This document shows positions 17,401 through 29,400 of a stretch of DNA of 32,906 nucleotides, in pieces. A program made the position numbers and the translations under genes. Numbering within the stretch: position 1 is the first letter of the stretch; each line of letters begins with the position of its first letter. The notes below the pieces were generated by a model. That model did not search any database, had not been told where the DNA came from, and worked only from the letters and a program-made list of their open reading frames with translations. This DNA comes from Streptomyces sp. McG3 (GTDB lineage Bacteria; Actinomycetota; Actinomycetes; Streptomycetales; Streptomycetaceae). The stretch is from the NCBI RefSeq assembly GCF_018619185.1, contig NZ_JAAXYC010000064.1, positions 1-32,906 on the forward strand. Direction: 5' to 3'.

Positions 17401-20400
17401 CGCAGGGTCTCCAGCGCGGCGATCCCCTTCAGCGCCCGCTCGTACCCGCCGCCCGGCACCCAGCGGTCGTCCTCCACGGCGTGGTCGAAGACCAGGCGCA
17501 GCGCGCGGACCAGCCGCAGGACGGTCGCCCGGACCTCCGGCGGCACGGTGTCCGGATCGCCGTGCAGGTCCGCGAGCACGGCCAGGCGGTCCAGTTCGGC
17601 GTCGGTCGGCTCGGGGCGGACGCGCACCACGCGGCCGACCACCCCGCCGGGGGTGTCCTCCAGTACGTAGGAGTCGTCGTCCAGCGCCGCGACCAGGGTC
17701 GGGCCTTCGACCTCCCGCCGGCCGACGTTGGCCGTGTGCTGGATGAGGGGGAGCTCGTCCAGCGGGTCCTCCACCGGCCTTACCGGGCGGCCCTCCTGCT
17801 GCGGGTCGCGGTGGTTGCCCGCCGACGCCGCGTAGCAGACCTGGAGGCCGATCCGGTGGCCGGGCGGCAGCTCGCGGACCTCGCGCAGTCCGCCGATGTA
17901 CCGTCCGCCGTCGGGCGCGGCCAGCAGTACCGTCGAGCCGTCGCGCAGGACGATGGCCAGCGCGCCGGGGAAGCCGTGCCCGTAGTAGGTGTAGACCGCG
18001 CGGTCCGGGGTGAACGGCTCGGTGCTGACGAGCTGGTCGCCCAGGGTGGTGGCCGCGTAGTGGATCCGCTGCCGCCGGTGGAAGAGCCCCCGCAGCATCC
18101 TCTCCCGCTGGTCCAGGTCGTCGCCGACCGACACCCTGCCGTGCCGCACGCGACGGTCGAAGACCAGGGGGCGGGTCGCCACGTCGCTGTCGCGGAAGGT
18201 CCTGCCCTCGACCGAGGTCCACTGCCGGTCCTCGTAGGGCGCCGGCACCGCGGGCGGGTCGAAGGGGACCCAGTCGCCGTGCCAGCCGGTGGTGTCGTGG
18301 ACCGTCATCGTCGGGATGCGGGCCTGGAGGGCGGAGTCGTGGCGGAGCCGCCCGTCGCCACTGGGGGCCCATACCCGTCGGCCGAGCCGGCCGGCGACCG
18401 CGCGCACCAGTTCCAGGTACTGCGCGCCGGCGTACGGGATCGCCAGGACCACCGGCACGTGGGGCGGCAGTGCGGCCAGTTCCGGATCGGCGGCCAGGTT
18501 CTCCGCGAACGCCTCCGGGGTCAGGCCCTGGGCGTCAAGGGCACGGTCGCCGAGCAGATAGGCCTCGCTCCCCCAGGGTGCGGGCTCGTCCGGCGCCTGG
18601 GCGGCCTGTCCGTCCACAACCTCCCGTACCCGGTCGGTGCGCACCCGGTCGGTCCAGGCGCCCGTCAGATCGCGTCCGAGCACCTTCCCGGCGTCGTCCC
18701 GCAGCACGGTGGCAGGGTCCTGGAAGGGATCCGTCCCCAGGTCGGCCGGGGACGGCGGCCCGAAGAAGGCCGGCTGGTCCTGGCCGGTGGCGGCGGTGAA
18801 CCGGCGGGCGGCGGCGGTCCATCGGCCCGGGGCGTTGGTCGCCGGGTCCGGCAGGGCGACGATGCCGAGCGGGGTCTTGGGGCTCGGGGCAGTGAGCGCC
18901 ATCGGGGCGCTGTAGCCATGGGCGGGGCGGCCGGTGCGCTGCGAGAACCGCTGCACCAGCTCCGGGCTCAGCGCCCCCGGTCCGGTGGTGAGGAACAGCA
19001 CCGGGATGCCGAGAGAGACCGTGCGCAGCGCGGGCGCCAGGTCCAGCAGGGCCAGGAACTCGTTCTCCGGTACGGGGACGGGGGCGCGGCCGGGGAGGTG
19101 AAGGACGGGGGTGCCGGCCGGGTCGACCTCGATGACGTTGAGCAGGGGCATGGGCTTGCCGGGGCCGGCCCATTCGGGTGTGAGCTGGTGGGAGGCCGTC
19201 CCGTCGGGCCGGCGCAGGGTGCTCCAGTCGATCCCGGCGGGGGCGTTGGCGCCGGACCAGTTGACACCCTGGATGCTGGGTCCCTGCCGCAGCACGGAGG
19301 CCGGGCCGAAGGCACCGCTCTCCGCCAGGTGGAACGCGGCGAGCAGGTCGTGGTCGGTGGCGTCCATGCCCTGGGCGATCGCCTTGGCCGACACCGCCCA
19401 GACGGCTTGCTGCTGGTTCCGGCCCCAGGTGGCGGCGGGGTCGAGATGGAGGACCTTGCGGCCCATGGATGCGCGGGCGCCGGGGGTCATCGGGCGGAAG
19501 AGCTGGGCGGCCCGGGCCGTGGCCCACAGCGTGGACGCCACGTGGCGCGGGGTGAAGGGAGCCTGGGGTGGCAGCGACTGGACGTGGCGGATCGCCTGCT
19601 CGCCCGCGTCCGCCAGTTGCGTCAGAGTGATCTGGAGCGTAGGCGACGGCACGGCGTCGGTGAGGCGGGCGTCAGGGTCGGCCGCGATGCGGGCGGCCGC
19701 GTGGTCGAGAAGGGCCTGGTATCCGGCAAGGTCCGGTTCCCGGCCGGTGTGTTCGCGGACGAAGAAGTCGAGCAGGTCCCTGCGGAACGGGGTGTACCCG
19801 TTGAGCGAGGAGTCGTTGGCGCGCAGGCGCTCCAGTGCGCCGATGCTGCGCAGTGCGCGCTCGTAGCGCCCACCGGGGGTGGCCCGGTCGTCCTCGATGG
19901 CGTCGCCGAACACCGCCCGCAGGGCGCGTACCAGCCGGAGCGTCGCCTCCCGGGTCCCGGGCGGCACGTCGCCCGGGGTCCGGTGGAGTCCGGCGACGCG
20001 TGCCAGTCGGTCCAGCTCGTCGTCCTGCGGTTCGGGGCGGCGCAGCACGCGGCGCCCGTGTCCGCCGTCGGCCGCGCCCATGATGAAGCGCCGGGTGTCG
20101 TCCATGCCGGTCATCCGGGTGGATCCGTCGGTGTCGCGGCGGGTCAGGTTGGCGACGAGCTGGTCGAGCGGGACGTCGCCCAGCGGGTCGTCGACGTGCG
20201 GGACGGGGGCGAACGACGGCTGCTGGTGGGCGGGGTCGCCGTCCGAGGAGCTCCAGCAGACCTCCAGGTGCATGCGGTGGCCGGGCGGCAGTTCGCGGAC
20301 CTCGCGCAGCCCCGCGATGTATGCGGCCGCCTCGTGCTTGCCCAGCCAGATGGTCCGGCCGTCGCGGAGCGGGAGCTGCATCCGGCCGGGTTCGCCGTGG

Positions 20401-23400
20401 CCGGCGTAGACGTAGACGGCCGCGTCCATGGACACCGGTTCGGAGGCCGTCTCCTGGGCGCGGGTGCCGGCGGGCGTCCAGTGGACGAGCCGTCGCATCC
20501 TGCGCAGGGCGCGGAAGTTGCGCTCGCGCCGCCGCAGCGCGTCCCCGCGGTGGACGGCGATCCGGCCGAACCGCTGGTGGTTCTCGTCGGCCAGCGGACG
20601 GGTGACGACGTCGCTGTCGCGGAACACGGTGCCGTCCAGCGCCGTCCACGTCCGGTCCTCGTGCGGTCCGGCCGCCGGTGACGGAGCGACGGACACCCAC
20701 GCCCCGACCGGGGCATCGGGGTCGGGGTCCATCGTCACCAGGACATGCGCGTCCCCGGTGCCGTCGGGGACGATCCGGCCCACGCCGCTCGGCCCCCACA
20801 CGGTGCGGCCCAGCCGGTCGGCCACCACCCGGAGCGTCTCCAGGTAGCGGTCCCCGGTGTACGGGACAGCGAGGACGACGGGCACGTCCTTCGGGAGCTT
20901 CGCCAGCTCCGGGTCGGCGGCCAGCGCGTCGGCCAGCGCCTCCGCGTCCAGGACCCGGCCGTCCGCCGTCCGCACCCGGCCGTCCTCACCGTCGGCGGTG
21001 ACGACGTAGGCGGTGTCCGGCCAGGGGGCGGGGTCGGTCGCGACGACCTTCGGCGCGGCGCCGGGCCGGTTCTCGATGGTCCGCAGGGTTCCCGGGAGGA
21101 TCCGGCTGACGTTCTTCGCGGTCCAGTTACGGCCCTGCGCGGCCCCGGCCGGGCCGGTCAGCAGGGTCTCGGGCGCCAGCAGCGGATCGTTCGGCCCGGT
21201 GAACACGCCGGACGCCGGTAGCGGCGCTGCGGTGGTCGGCGCGGCGGCGGGGGCGGTGCCGGCAGGGGCGAAGAAGTCCGGGCCGACGGATCCTGCGGCG
21301 GCCGTGTCCCAGGCGCGCACGCTGTGGTGCTGCGGGGTGATCGCCATCCCCGACAGCTCCAGGTCGATCCCGACCGATCCGGCGGCCGAGAGCAGCAGGA
21401 ACTGCAACGCCACCGGCAGCGGCGGTTCGGCCTGCCCGTTCGCGGTGAAGTACGCGCCGACCGCCGTACGCAGGTCGCTCCAGCTGAGCGGGGTGCGGAC
21501 ACCATTGGCCGCGCGGGTCTGCTCCAGGGCCCCGAAGCCGCGCAGCAGCGCCTCGAACGCGGTCGCGTCGTTCTCCAGCAGGGGGCCGTAGACCAGCCTG
21601 ACCGCCCGGACCCAGCGGCGTACGTCCGGGGCCCGGCCCCGGTCGCCGGTGATCCGCTCGGCCCACCGGCCGAGTTCGGCGGTCGACGGCTCGGGGCGGA
21701 ACCCGGCCCACCAGTCGCCCTCGGCCAGCTGCCAGCGGGGCCCGGCCGTCCGGTCGGCGGGTACGAGGAACGCCTCCGCGCCGCTGCCGGGGGCCCAGAC
21801 CCAGCGGTCCAGGCCGTTGGCCAGTTGCTGGCCGGCCACCGGGGTGTCCAGCGGGTCGGCGGGCGGCGGGCCCGCGAGATCGGCCCCCGTCACCAGGACC
21901 GGACGTTCCGGGGCCAGCGCGGTGAGGTCCCCGTCCACGGCGTACAGGACGTCCACGATGCGGGCGTAGGCGAACGCCGCGTCGGTGCCGTCGGCCAGCG
22001 CGAGGAGCGCGCCGCCGGGGCCGCCGCGCAGCCCGACCAGGTACGCGTCCTCGAAGGGCAGGGCCTGGACGGGGCTTTCGAGCGGCACCGGGCCCGGCCG
22101 CAGGTAGGTGAAGCCGGTCACCTGGGGCAGCAGGCCGTGGTGCTGCCGCAGTCCGTCCTGCCAGGCTGCCAGCGGCAGGGAGGACGTGCCCACCGGGATG
22201 TCCTGCGCGTCGCGGTGCCGGATCACCATCACGCGGTCCAGAAGGACGCGGGCGCCGTCCATCGCGACCGCTTCCGCGTACCACCGCATGACCGGCGGGG
22301 TCTGCGCCGGGTCGGCGAGGACGGCCAGGGCGCCGCGTGCCGCGTCGAAGAAGGCCCGGGCCTTCGCCTGTCCGCCCAGGGGGATGTCCGGCAGCAGCGC
22401 GTACGCCTCCGTCAGCGCGCCCCGCAGGGCCTGGTACGCGGGGTGGCCGTCGTGCAGGGGCCGGCCCAGCGCGTACTCGCCCAGCGCCAGGGCGATGTTC
22501 CGGCTGTCCCACTCGGTCAGCGGCCTGCGGGTGGCACCGCCCGCCTGGGGGATACCGGCTCGCGCCGCCACCATCAGGAAGCCCGCGACGCCCTGCACCA
22601 CGGGGTTGTCCACGATCCGCCGGACGGACTCGCGCAGCACGTCCTCGGGGAGCGGGGCCCGGGACCGCAGGGCGCGCTCATAGGCGGCGCGGCTGAGGGC
22701 GGACAGTTCGGTGACGGCGCGCTGGATCTCCTCGGGCGTCATGAACTGGCCGGTGTAGCCGAAGTGCCGCAGCTCGGCGAGGACCAGGGGGACGGCCAGC
22801 CGGCCGTCGTCGGTGTCCAGGACCGGGTAGTCGCCGTCGTCCATGCCGACGGCGTAGCGCTGGCTGACGGGCTCCCCCTGGGACGTGCGGCCGGTGAGGA
22901 CGGCGGTCCAGTGCTCGCGGGGCGTCGGCACCTCCGACCCGGCGGTGTCGAAGAAGGCGGGATCGGCGGGCAGATGGGGCGTCAGCCGCTGCCGGAAGAA
23001 GCCCAGCAGTCGTCCCAGTTGCTCGGCGGCGTCGGCGGAGAGCTGGTCGTGGTGCTCGTTCAGGAACGCCCGGGTGCGGGGGCGCAGCGCCCGCAGGATC
23101 CGGTCCAGGGCGTTGCGTGAGGCCGCGGGCAGGAGGTTCTTGATCAGCTCCGGGTCGGTGCCCGGCGGGCGGGCGTTGTCGAAGACGTCGCCGATCGGCG
23201 CGGCCACGACGTTCTGGAAGCCCAGCCATCCGTAGCCCCATACCTCGTCGACCTCGGGGATCGCCGCGAGGAAGGGTGCGATGTGGCTCTCCACGGCGAG
23301 CGTGCCGAGGAGCTGGTTCGCGTACGTCGCGGTGAGCGACTGGCCGAAGTTGCGGGCGCCGGCGACGGCCATCTCGAACTTGGGGACGGTCAGCCGCTGG

Positions 23401-26400
23401 TGGGCGATGTCCTGGAGCTCCCGGAGGCCGACGGTGGGATAGCCGAGGGTCAGCTGCCCGTAGGCGGTCCAGTCGAAGCCCTCGGGGGCGGGGTTGACCT
23501 TGGCGTTCAGCCCGGTCTCGGTGAACGTCCAGCCGCCGAGCGGGCCCAGCATCTCGGTGAGCGGGACGGCGACCTGGCGCTCGTCCGGCAGCCGTCCGGC
23601 GGCGCGCGCCCGCTGGAGCTGGGCCATGCCCTCCTCCTGGGTCTGCCGGCGCTCGCCGGGGAGGACGGCCATGGGGTCGAGGACGAACTCGCCGATGGCG
23701 AAGTTCCGGCGGACCGGGCGCGGCTGCCCCGGGGGCACCTGCGGCTCGTTGACGTGGAGGAGGCCGTCGGCCGTCATCCAGAAGCCTCGGCTGTCGGTGA
23801 CGAGCGTGATGCCGGGACCGTGGGCGAGGACGAGCGTCGAGGTGAGGCGGCCGGGCAGGTCGAGGAAGAGGTCGCGGCGCTCCTCGACCTCCAGTCCGAT
23901 GGCGCCGTAGCCGGGCTCGACCGGCGCGTCCAGACCGGCGTGGACCGTGGAGGAGGACGGGGCGAACTCGGGGAGGGCGTGTTCCAGGGCCTGCCCGCCG
24001 GGTCCGACGACGACGGCACGGGCGTCGGACGCCGCGACCGCGGGCGGGAGCGAGGACACCTGCCGGCCGTGGCCGGCCGAGAGGTCCACCCACACCACAC
24101 CGCCGCTGCCGTCGAGGTGGTAGGCCGCCCAGGCGTGCCCGGGGGCCGCTCCCTGGCGGTGGGCCAGGACGAGGGCCACGGTGCCGGGTCCCTGGGCGGT
24201 GACCGCTCCGGCCACCGCGTCCCACGAGCGGACCCGGCGCCACCCGGGGCCCATCACCAGGGACGACTCCGTGGCGGGTACGCCGACCGCCGTGTCGTCC
24301 ACCGTCCGCGCCGGGCGGACGCCCTGCGGGAACAGTTCGGCGCGCAGCGCCCCCAGCAGCGCCAGGCACCGTTCGACCGTCAGGCCGCGCACCGGTTCCC
24401 GGCCCGTCACCCGGCGTACCAGCGCGGTGAGTCCGGCGCGGTCGAGCGGCGGCCCCACGGTGATCTCGGCCCCGGTCAGGCTGCGCGGCGTGGTGAGCAG
24501 AGCCGTGGACGGGGGCGCGGTGGACGGTTCCGTGTCCGGTACGGGGGTGAGCCGCGCGGCCGGCTTCGGGGAGGAGAACAGGGCTTCGCCGTACGGGGCG
24601 GTCGCCAGGACGCTGGAGTTCAGGCCCTGGAGCCATGCCCTGCGCCAGGCACCCGGCCGGCCGCTCGCGGTCTCGGGGCGTCCGATGAGCCGCAGCGGGG
24701 CGGCGGCACCGGGCTGCGGGGTGGCCGTGGCAGCGGGCGGGGTGGTCGGGGCCACCGTCAACGCGCCGCTGTACGACCAGCCGTTGCGGGCGGTGCGGTT
24801 GGAGAACGCCTCGGAGAGTGCGGCAGCGCGTCCCGTGCCGCTGCCCGCGCCGGAGAGCACGAACAGGACAGGGACCCCGAGGGCGACGGTGCGCAGCGGC
24901 GGGGCCAGGTCGAGGAGGGCCAGGAACTCGCGGTCGGCGACGCGGAGGGGCCGCATGCCCGGCAGGTGGAGGACCACGAAGCCGTCGGCGTCGGTGTCGG
25001 TCCACGCCACCATGGCGTCCGCGGGTTCGCCCTCGGCGGCCCACGGCGCGCGGAAGTGCTGGAGGGATGCGCCGTCGGCCCCGGTGTCCTGACGGCCGAC
25101 GGCCCGCAGGTCGATCCCGCCGGGCGCCGGGCTGCCGCTCCAGTTGAAGCCCTGGAAGCCCTCCCCGGAACGCAGTTGGCGGGCGGGGCCGAAGGCCCCC
25201 TTGGAGGCGAGGTGGAAGGCGGCCAGCGTGAAGAAGTCCGCCGGGTCGAGTCCGGCCGCGATGGCCTGGGCCGTCAGCATGTACAGGTGCTGCTTGCGCG
25301 CCGGGGCCCACTCCTCGTCGGGGAACACGTGCAGGACCCGGCGGCCCAGCTTCTCCGTGAACGCGTCGTCCCGGCCGGCCATCTGCTGGGCGGCGCCCGC
25401 CATCGCCCAGAAGGCCTGTGTCACGGCGCGTTCGGTCACCGGTACGTTCTCGGGCTGCCGCAGCACGTTCCGTACGAGCGGAGCGCCGAACTGGGTGACC
25501 TGCCGGATCGCGTGCTGGATCGCCGGGTCCCCGATGGCTTCGCCCAGGGGGGCCTCCGGCTTCTGCGCCAGCAGGCCGGCGGCCAGGTCCAGGACCTTGC
25601 GGTAGTCGTCGGGGCCCGGGGTCTTTCCTCCCACCCGCTGGGCGATGAAGGTCCACAGCTCCATGCGGAAGGGGGTGAACCGGTTCAGCGCCTGGTCGTT
25701 GGCGCGCAGGGTCTCCATGGCGCCGATGCCCCGAAGCAGCCGCGCGTGCGGGGCCTTGTCCTGTTCGGCCTCGGGGCCGAAGACGATGCGCAGGGCCCGC
25801 ACCAGCCGGAGGGTGGTCGCGCGCACCTCCGGCGACGCCTCACCGTCCCCGGTGTGCAGGCCCGCGGTGCGGGCCATCTCGTCCAGGTCGTGCGGCAGCG
25901 GCTCGGGGCTGACCCACCTGCGGCGCCCGGCGACCGGGCCGGGGGCGTCGTGCAGGATGTGCGCGTCGGTGTGGAAGCCGCTGCTCATCAGCGACCCCTC
26001 GGTGACGCGGCGGCTCACGTTCGCCGTGTGCTGGGCGAGCGAGACCTCCTCCAGCGGGTCCTGGACGGCGGGCGCGGGGCGGTTGTCCAGCTGCGGCAGG
26101 GCCGGGTTCCCCGGCGCGTCGCTCCAGCAGACCTCCAGCTTCATCCGGTGGCCTTCGGGCAGTTCGGTGACCTCGGGCAGTCCGCCGATGTACCGGCCGC
26201 CGTCCTCCGCGCTCAGCCACACCGTCCGGCCGTCGCGCAGGGCGAGTTGCAGGCCGCCCGGCAGCCCGTGGGCGACGTACACGTACGACGCCGGGTCCGG
26301 GGTCCGGGACTCCTCGCTGATCAGCGCGGTCCGACTGCCCGACGCCATCAGATGGACCAGCTTCCTGGCCCGCTGGTAGGTACGCATCAGGGTCTCGCGG

Positions 26401-29400
26401 CCCCGGACGTCGTCGCCGTGCGACATCCGGCCGAACCGCTCGTCCCGGTCGGAGACCAGGGGCCGGGTGAGGACGTCGCTGTCGCGGAAGGCGGTGCCGT
26501 CGAGCGCCGTCCAGAGACGGTCCGGGAGCGGCGCGGCCTTCTTCGTGGGCCGGAACGGCACCCAGGAGCCGAGGGGCTGGTCCGGGCCGTGGTCGATGAG
26601 CGCCGGGACGTGCTCGCGCTTCTTGTTGCGCACCAGTCGGCCGTCGCCGCTGGGGGCCCACACGGGACGCTCCAGCAGATTGGCGACCGCCCGCAGGTAG
26701 GCCAGGTAGCGCTCGTTGGCCAGGTGCGGGACGACCAGGACGACGGGGACGTCCTTGGGCAGCTTCGCCAGCTCGGGGTCGGCCGCGAGTTCGGCCGCCA
26801 GCTGCTCCGCGTCCAGCGTGCGCCCGTCGGGGAACCGCACCCCGTCCGGGCCGCTTCCGGCCCGGACGACGTACGCCGAGTCGCCCCACGGTGCGGCCCG
26901 GTCCTCGCCGGCCTTCTCCCTGGCCGGGGTGCCCGGTACCTCCTCGTACACCCGGACGCGTCCGATGCGCAGCTGGCGCACCTTCTCGTCCGTGAGATTG
27001 CGGCCGCGCGGGGCGCCCGAGGCGTTCGTCATGAGCGTCGCGGGCGACAGGAGCGAACCGGCCGGGGGCTGCCCCTGGTCGCCGACGCTCAGGGAGCCGA
27101 TGTCCGGCAGTGCGCCGGCCTTCCGGTCCGACGGGCTGAAGACGATCAGGGCGCCCGTGCCGGAGGCGGCCGCGGGGGCGTTGGTCCGCCGGGCGGCGCG
27201 GGTCCAGGTGCCCGGCGTCTTCGTGGCCGGGTCGGTCAGCGCGAGGATGCCGAGCGGGGTGGCGGGGTCGCCGGAGGAGAGCATCATCGGCGCGCTGTAG
27301 CGGTACGCGGGGCGTCCGGTGCGCTCGGAGAACCGCTGCGCCAGCTGAGGGCTCAGGATCCCCTGGCCGGTGGTCAGGAACAGCACCGGCTGCTTCAGCG
27401 GGAGGGTCCGCAGGCCGGGGTCCCGCTCCAGCAGGGCCAGGAACTCGTTCTCGGAGACGGGCAGGGGCGCGCGGCCCGGCAGGTGCAGCACGATCCGCCC
27501 GGCCCCGTCGACCTCCACGACGTTCAGCACCGGCATCGGCTTGTGCGGGCCGGTCCAGGCGGGCTGCACCGAGGACATGCTGCTGCCGTTGGGCCCGAAC
27601 CTCATCTGCCGCACGCTGCCCCAGTCGACCCCGGCGGGCATGGGGGTGCCGGACCAGTTGATCCCCTGGTCGTTCGCTCCCTGCCGGAGCACCGCGGGCA
27701 GGGTGAACGCGCCGCTCTCCGCGAGGTCATAGGCCGCCATGACGTCCTGGTCGCCTGCGTCCACGCCCTCGGCGATCGCCTTGGTGAGCAGCGCCCACAG
27801 CGACTCCTGCCGCGACCGGTCCCAGGCGGTGGCGGCGTCGAGGTGGAGGATCCTGCGGCCCATGGCCTCCCGGGCGGTCGGCGTCATCGGGCGCAGCAGC
27901 CGGGCCGCACGGGTCGTGGCCCACAGGGTCGAGGCGACCAGCCGGGGGGTGAACGGCGCCGGGGCCGGCAGTGACTGCACGTGGCGGATCATCTGCTCGC
28001 CCTTGTCCGCCAGTTGCTTGAGAGCGATGTCCAGGGACGGCGCGGGCACAGCGTCGGTGAGCTTGGTGTTCTCGTTGTCGGCGATCCGCTCCGCGGCGAA
28101 GTCGAGCAGCTCCACGTACCCCCGCTTGTCGGGGGCCCGGCCGGAGTGCTCCTGGACGAAGAAGTCCAGCATGTCCAGCCGGAACGGGGTGAGGTGGGAG
28201 ATCGTCCCGTCGTTCGCCCGCATCCGCTCCAGCGCGACGACGCCCTTCATGACGCGCTCGAACCGGCCGTCCGGCCCACCGCGATGGTGCTCGAAGGTGG
28301 TGCCGAAGACGGTGCGCACCGCCCGGAGCAGCCGCAGCATCGTCTGCCGTGTCTCCGGCGGGACCGGGTCCGGGCCGCGGTGGAGTCCGAAGTCCCGGGC
28401 CAGGGCGTCCAGTGCGGGTCCCAGCGGTTCGGGGCGGCGCAGGACCCTGCCGCCCCGCTGACCGGTCGCCGAGGCGAGGGCGATGCGCTGGGTGTCGTTG
28501 AAGCCGGTCTGGCGGAGGGAGCCGTCCGTCTCCCGGCGGGTGATGTTGGCCACCAGCTGGTCGAGCGGCACGTCGTCGAGGGGGTCGTCCACGTGGGGCG
28601 TGTCGCCCAGGTAGGGGTACTGGCGGCGCGGGTCGCCGTCCGAGGAGCTCCAGCACACCTCCAGGTGCATGCGGTGGCCGGGCGGCAGCTTGCGTACCTC
28701 GGGCAGCCCGGCGATGTACGCCGCCGCGTCCCTCTTCTCCAGCCACACCGTCCGGCCGTCGCGCAGCGGAAGGTGCATCCGGCCCGGTTCGCCGTGGCCG
28801 GCGTAGACGTAGACCGCGGAGTCCATCGAGACCGGCTCCGAGCCGACCGACTCGTGCTCGGTGCCCGCGTCGGTGCCCTCGGGGAGCCGGTGCGACAGCT
28901 CCCGCAGCGTTCGGAACCGGCGGAGCCGCTGCGCCCGCCGCCGCAGGCCGTCCTTCTGCTCGACGGCGAGCCGCCCGAAGTGCCGGTGGTCCTCGTCGGT
29001 CAGCGGCACGGTGAGGACGTCGCTGTCGTGGAAGACGGTCCCGTCCAGCGCCGTCCACGTGCGGTCGAGGTAGGACCCGATCGCGGTCGAGGGCTCGACC
29101 GACACCCAGTCGCCGACCGGGGCGTCCGCGTCGCGGTCCAGCAGCGCGAGGACGTGGGCGCCCGACCCGTCGGGGACGGCGCGGCCCATCCCGCTCGGCC
29201 CCCACACGGTGCGGCCCAGCCGGTCGGCCACGGCTTGCAGCGTCTGCTGGTAGCGGTCGCCGGTGTACGGGACGGCGAGGACGACGGGCACGCCCTTGGG
29301 GAGCTTCGCCAGCTCCGGGTCGGCGGCGAGCGCGTCGGCCAGCGCCTCCGGGCCCAGTTCCCGGCCGTCCGGCAGCAGCACCCGGCCGTCCTCGTCGTCG

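Larger units (their letters stand above)
16440..24459 (-). repeat. Large internal repeat unit 2 of the giant gene
   Basis: Repeats unit 1 in the same order: Tox-PL-like domain 2, helical region (MDDGDYPVLDTDDGRL, ALRPRTRAFL), and clan-CD-like domains 3 and 4. Outside conserved patches the two units look about half identical at the protein level, by eye. Limits are approximate. Confidence 0.8.

Noticed and set aside
15624..20681. Very long plus-strand open frames (1,685 codons here; others of 1,563 at 23283, 1,195 at 27981 and 1,125 at 12201).
   Set aside because: They are opposite-strand shadows of the GC-rich giant gene: Arg/Gly/Pro/Val/His-rich translations without domains, explained by the third-position GC bias of the minus-strand frame.
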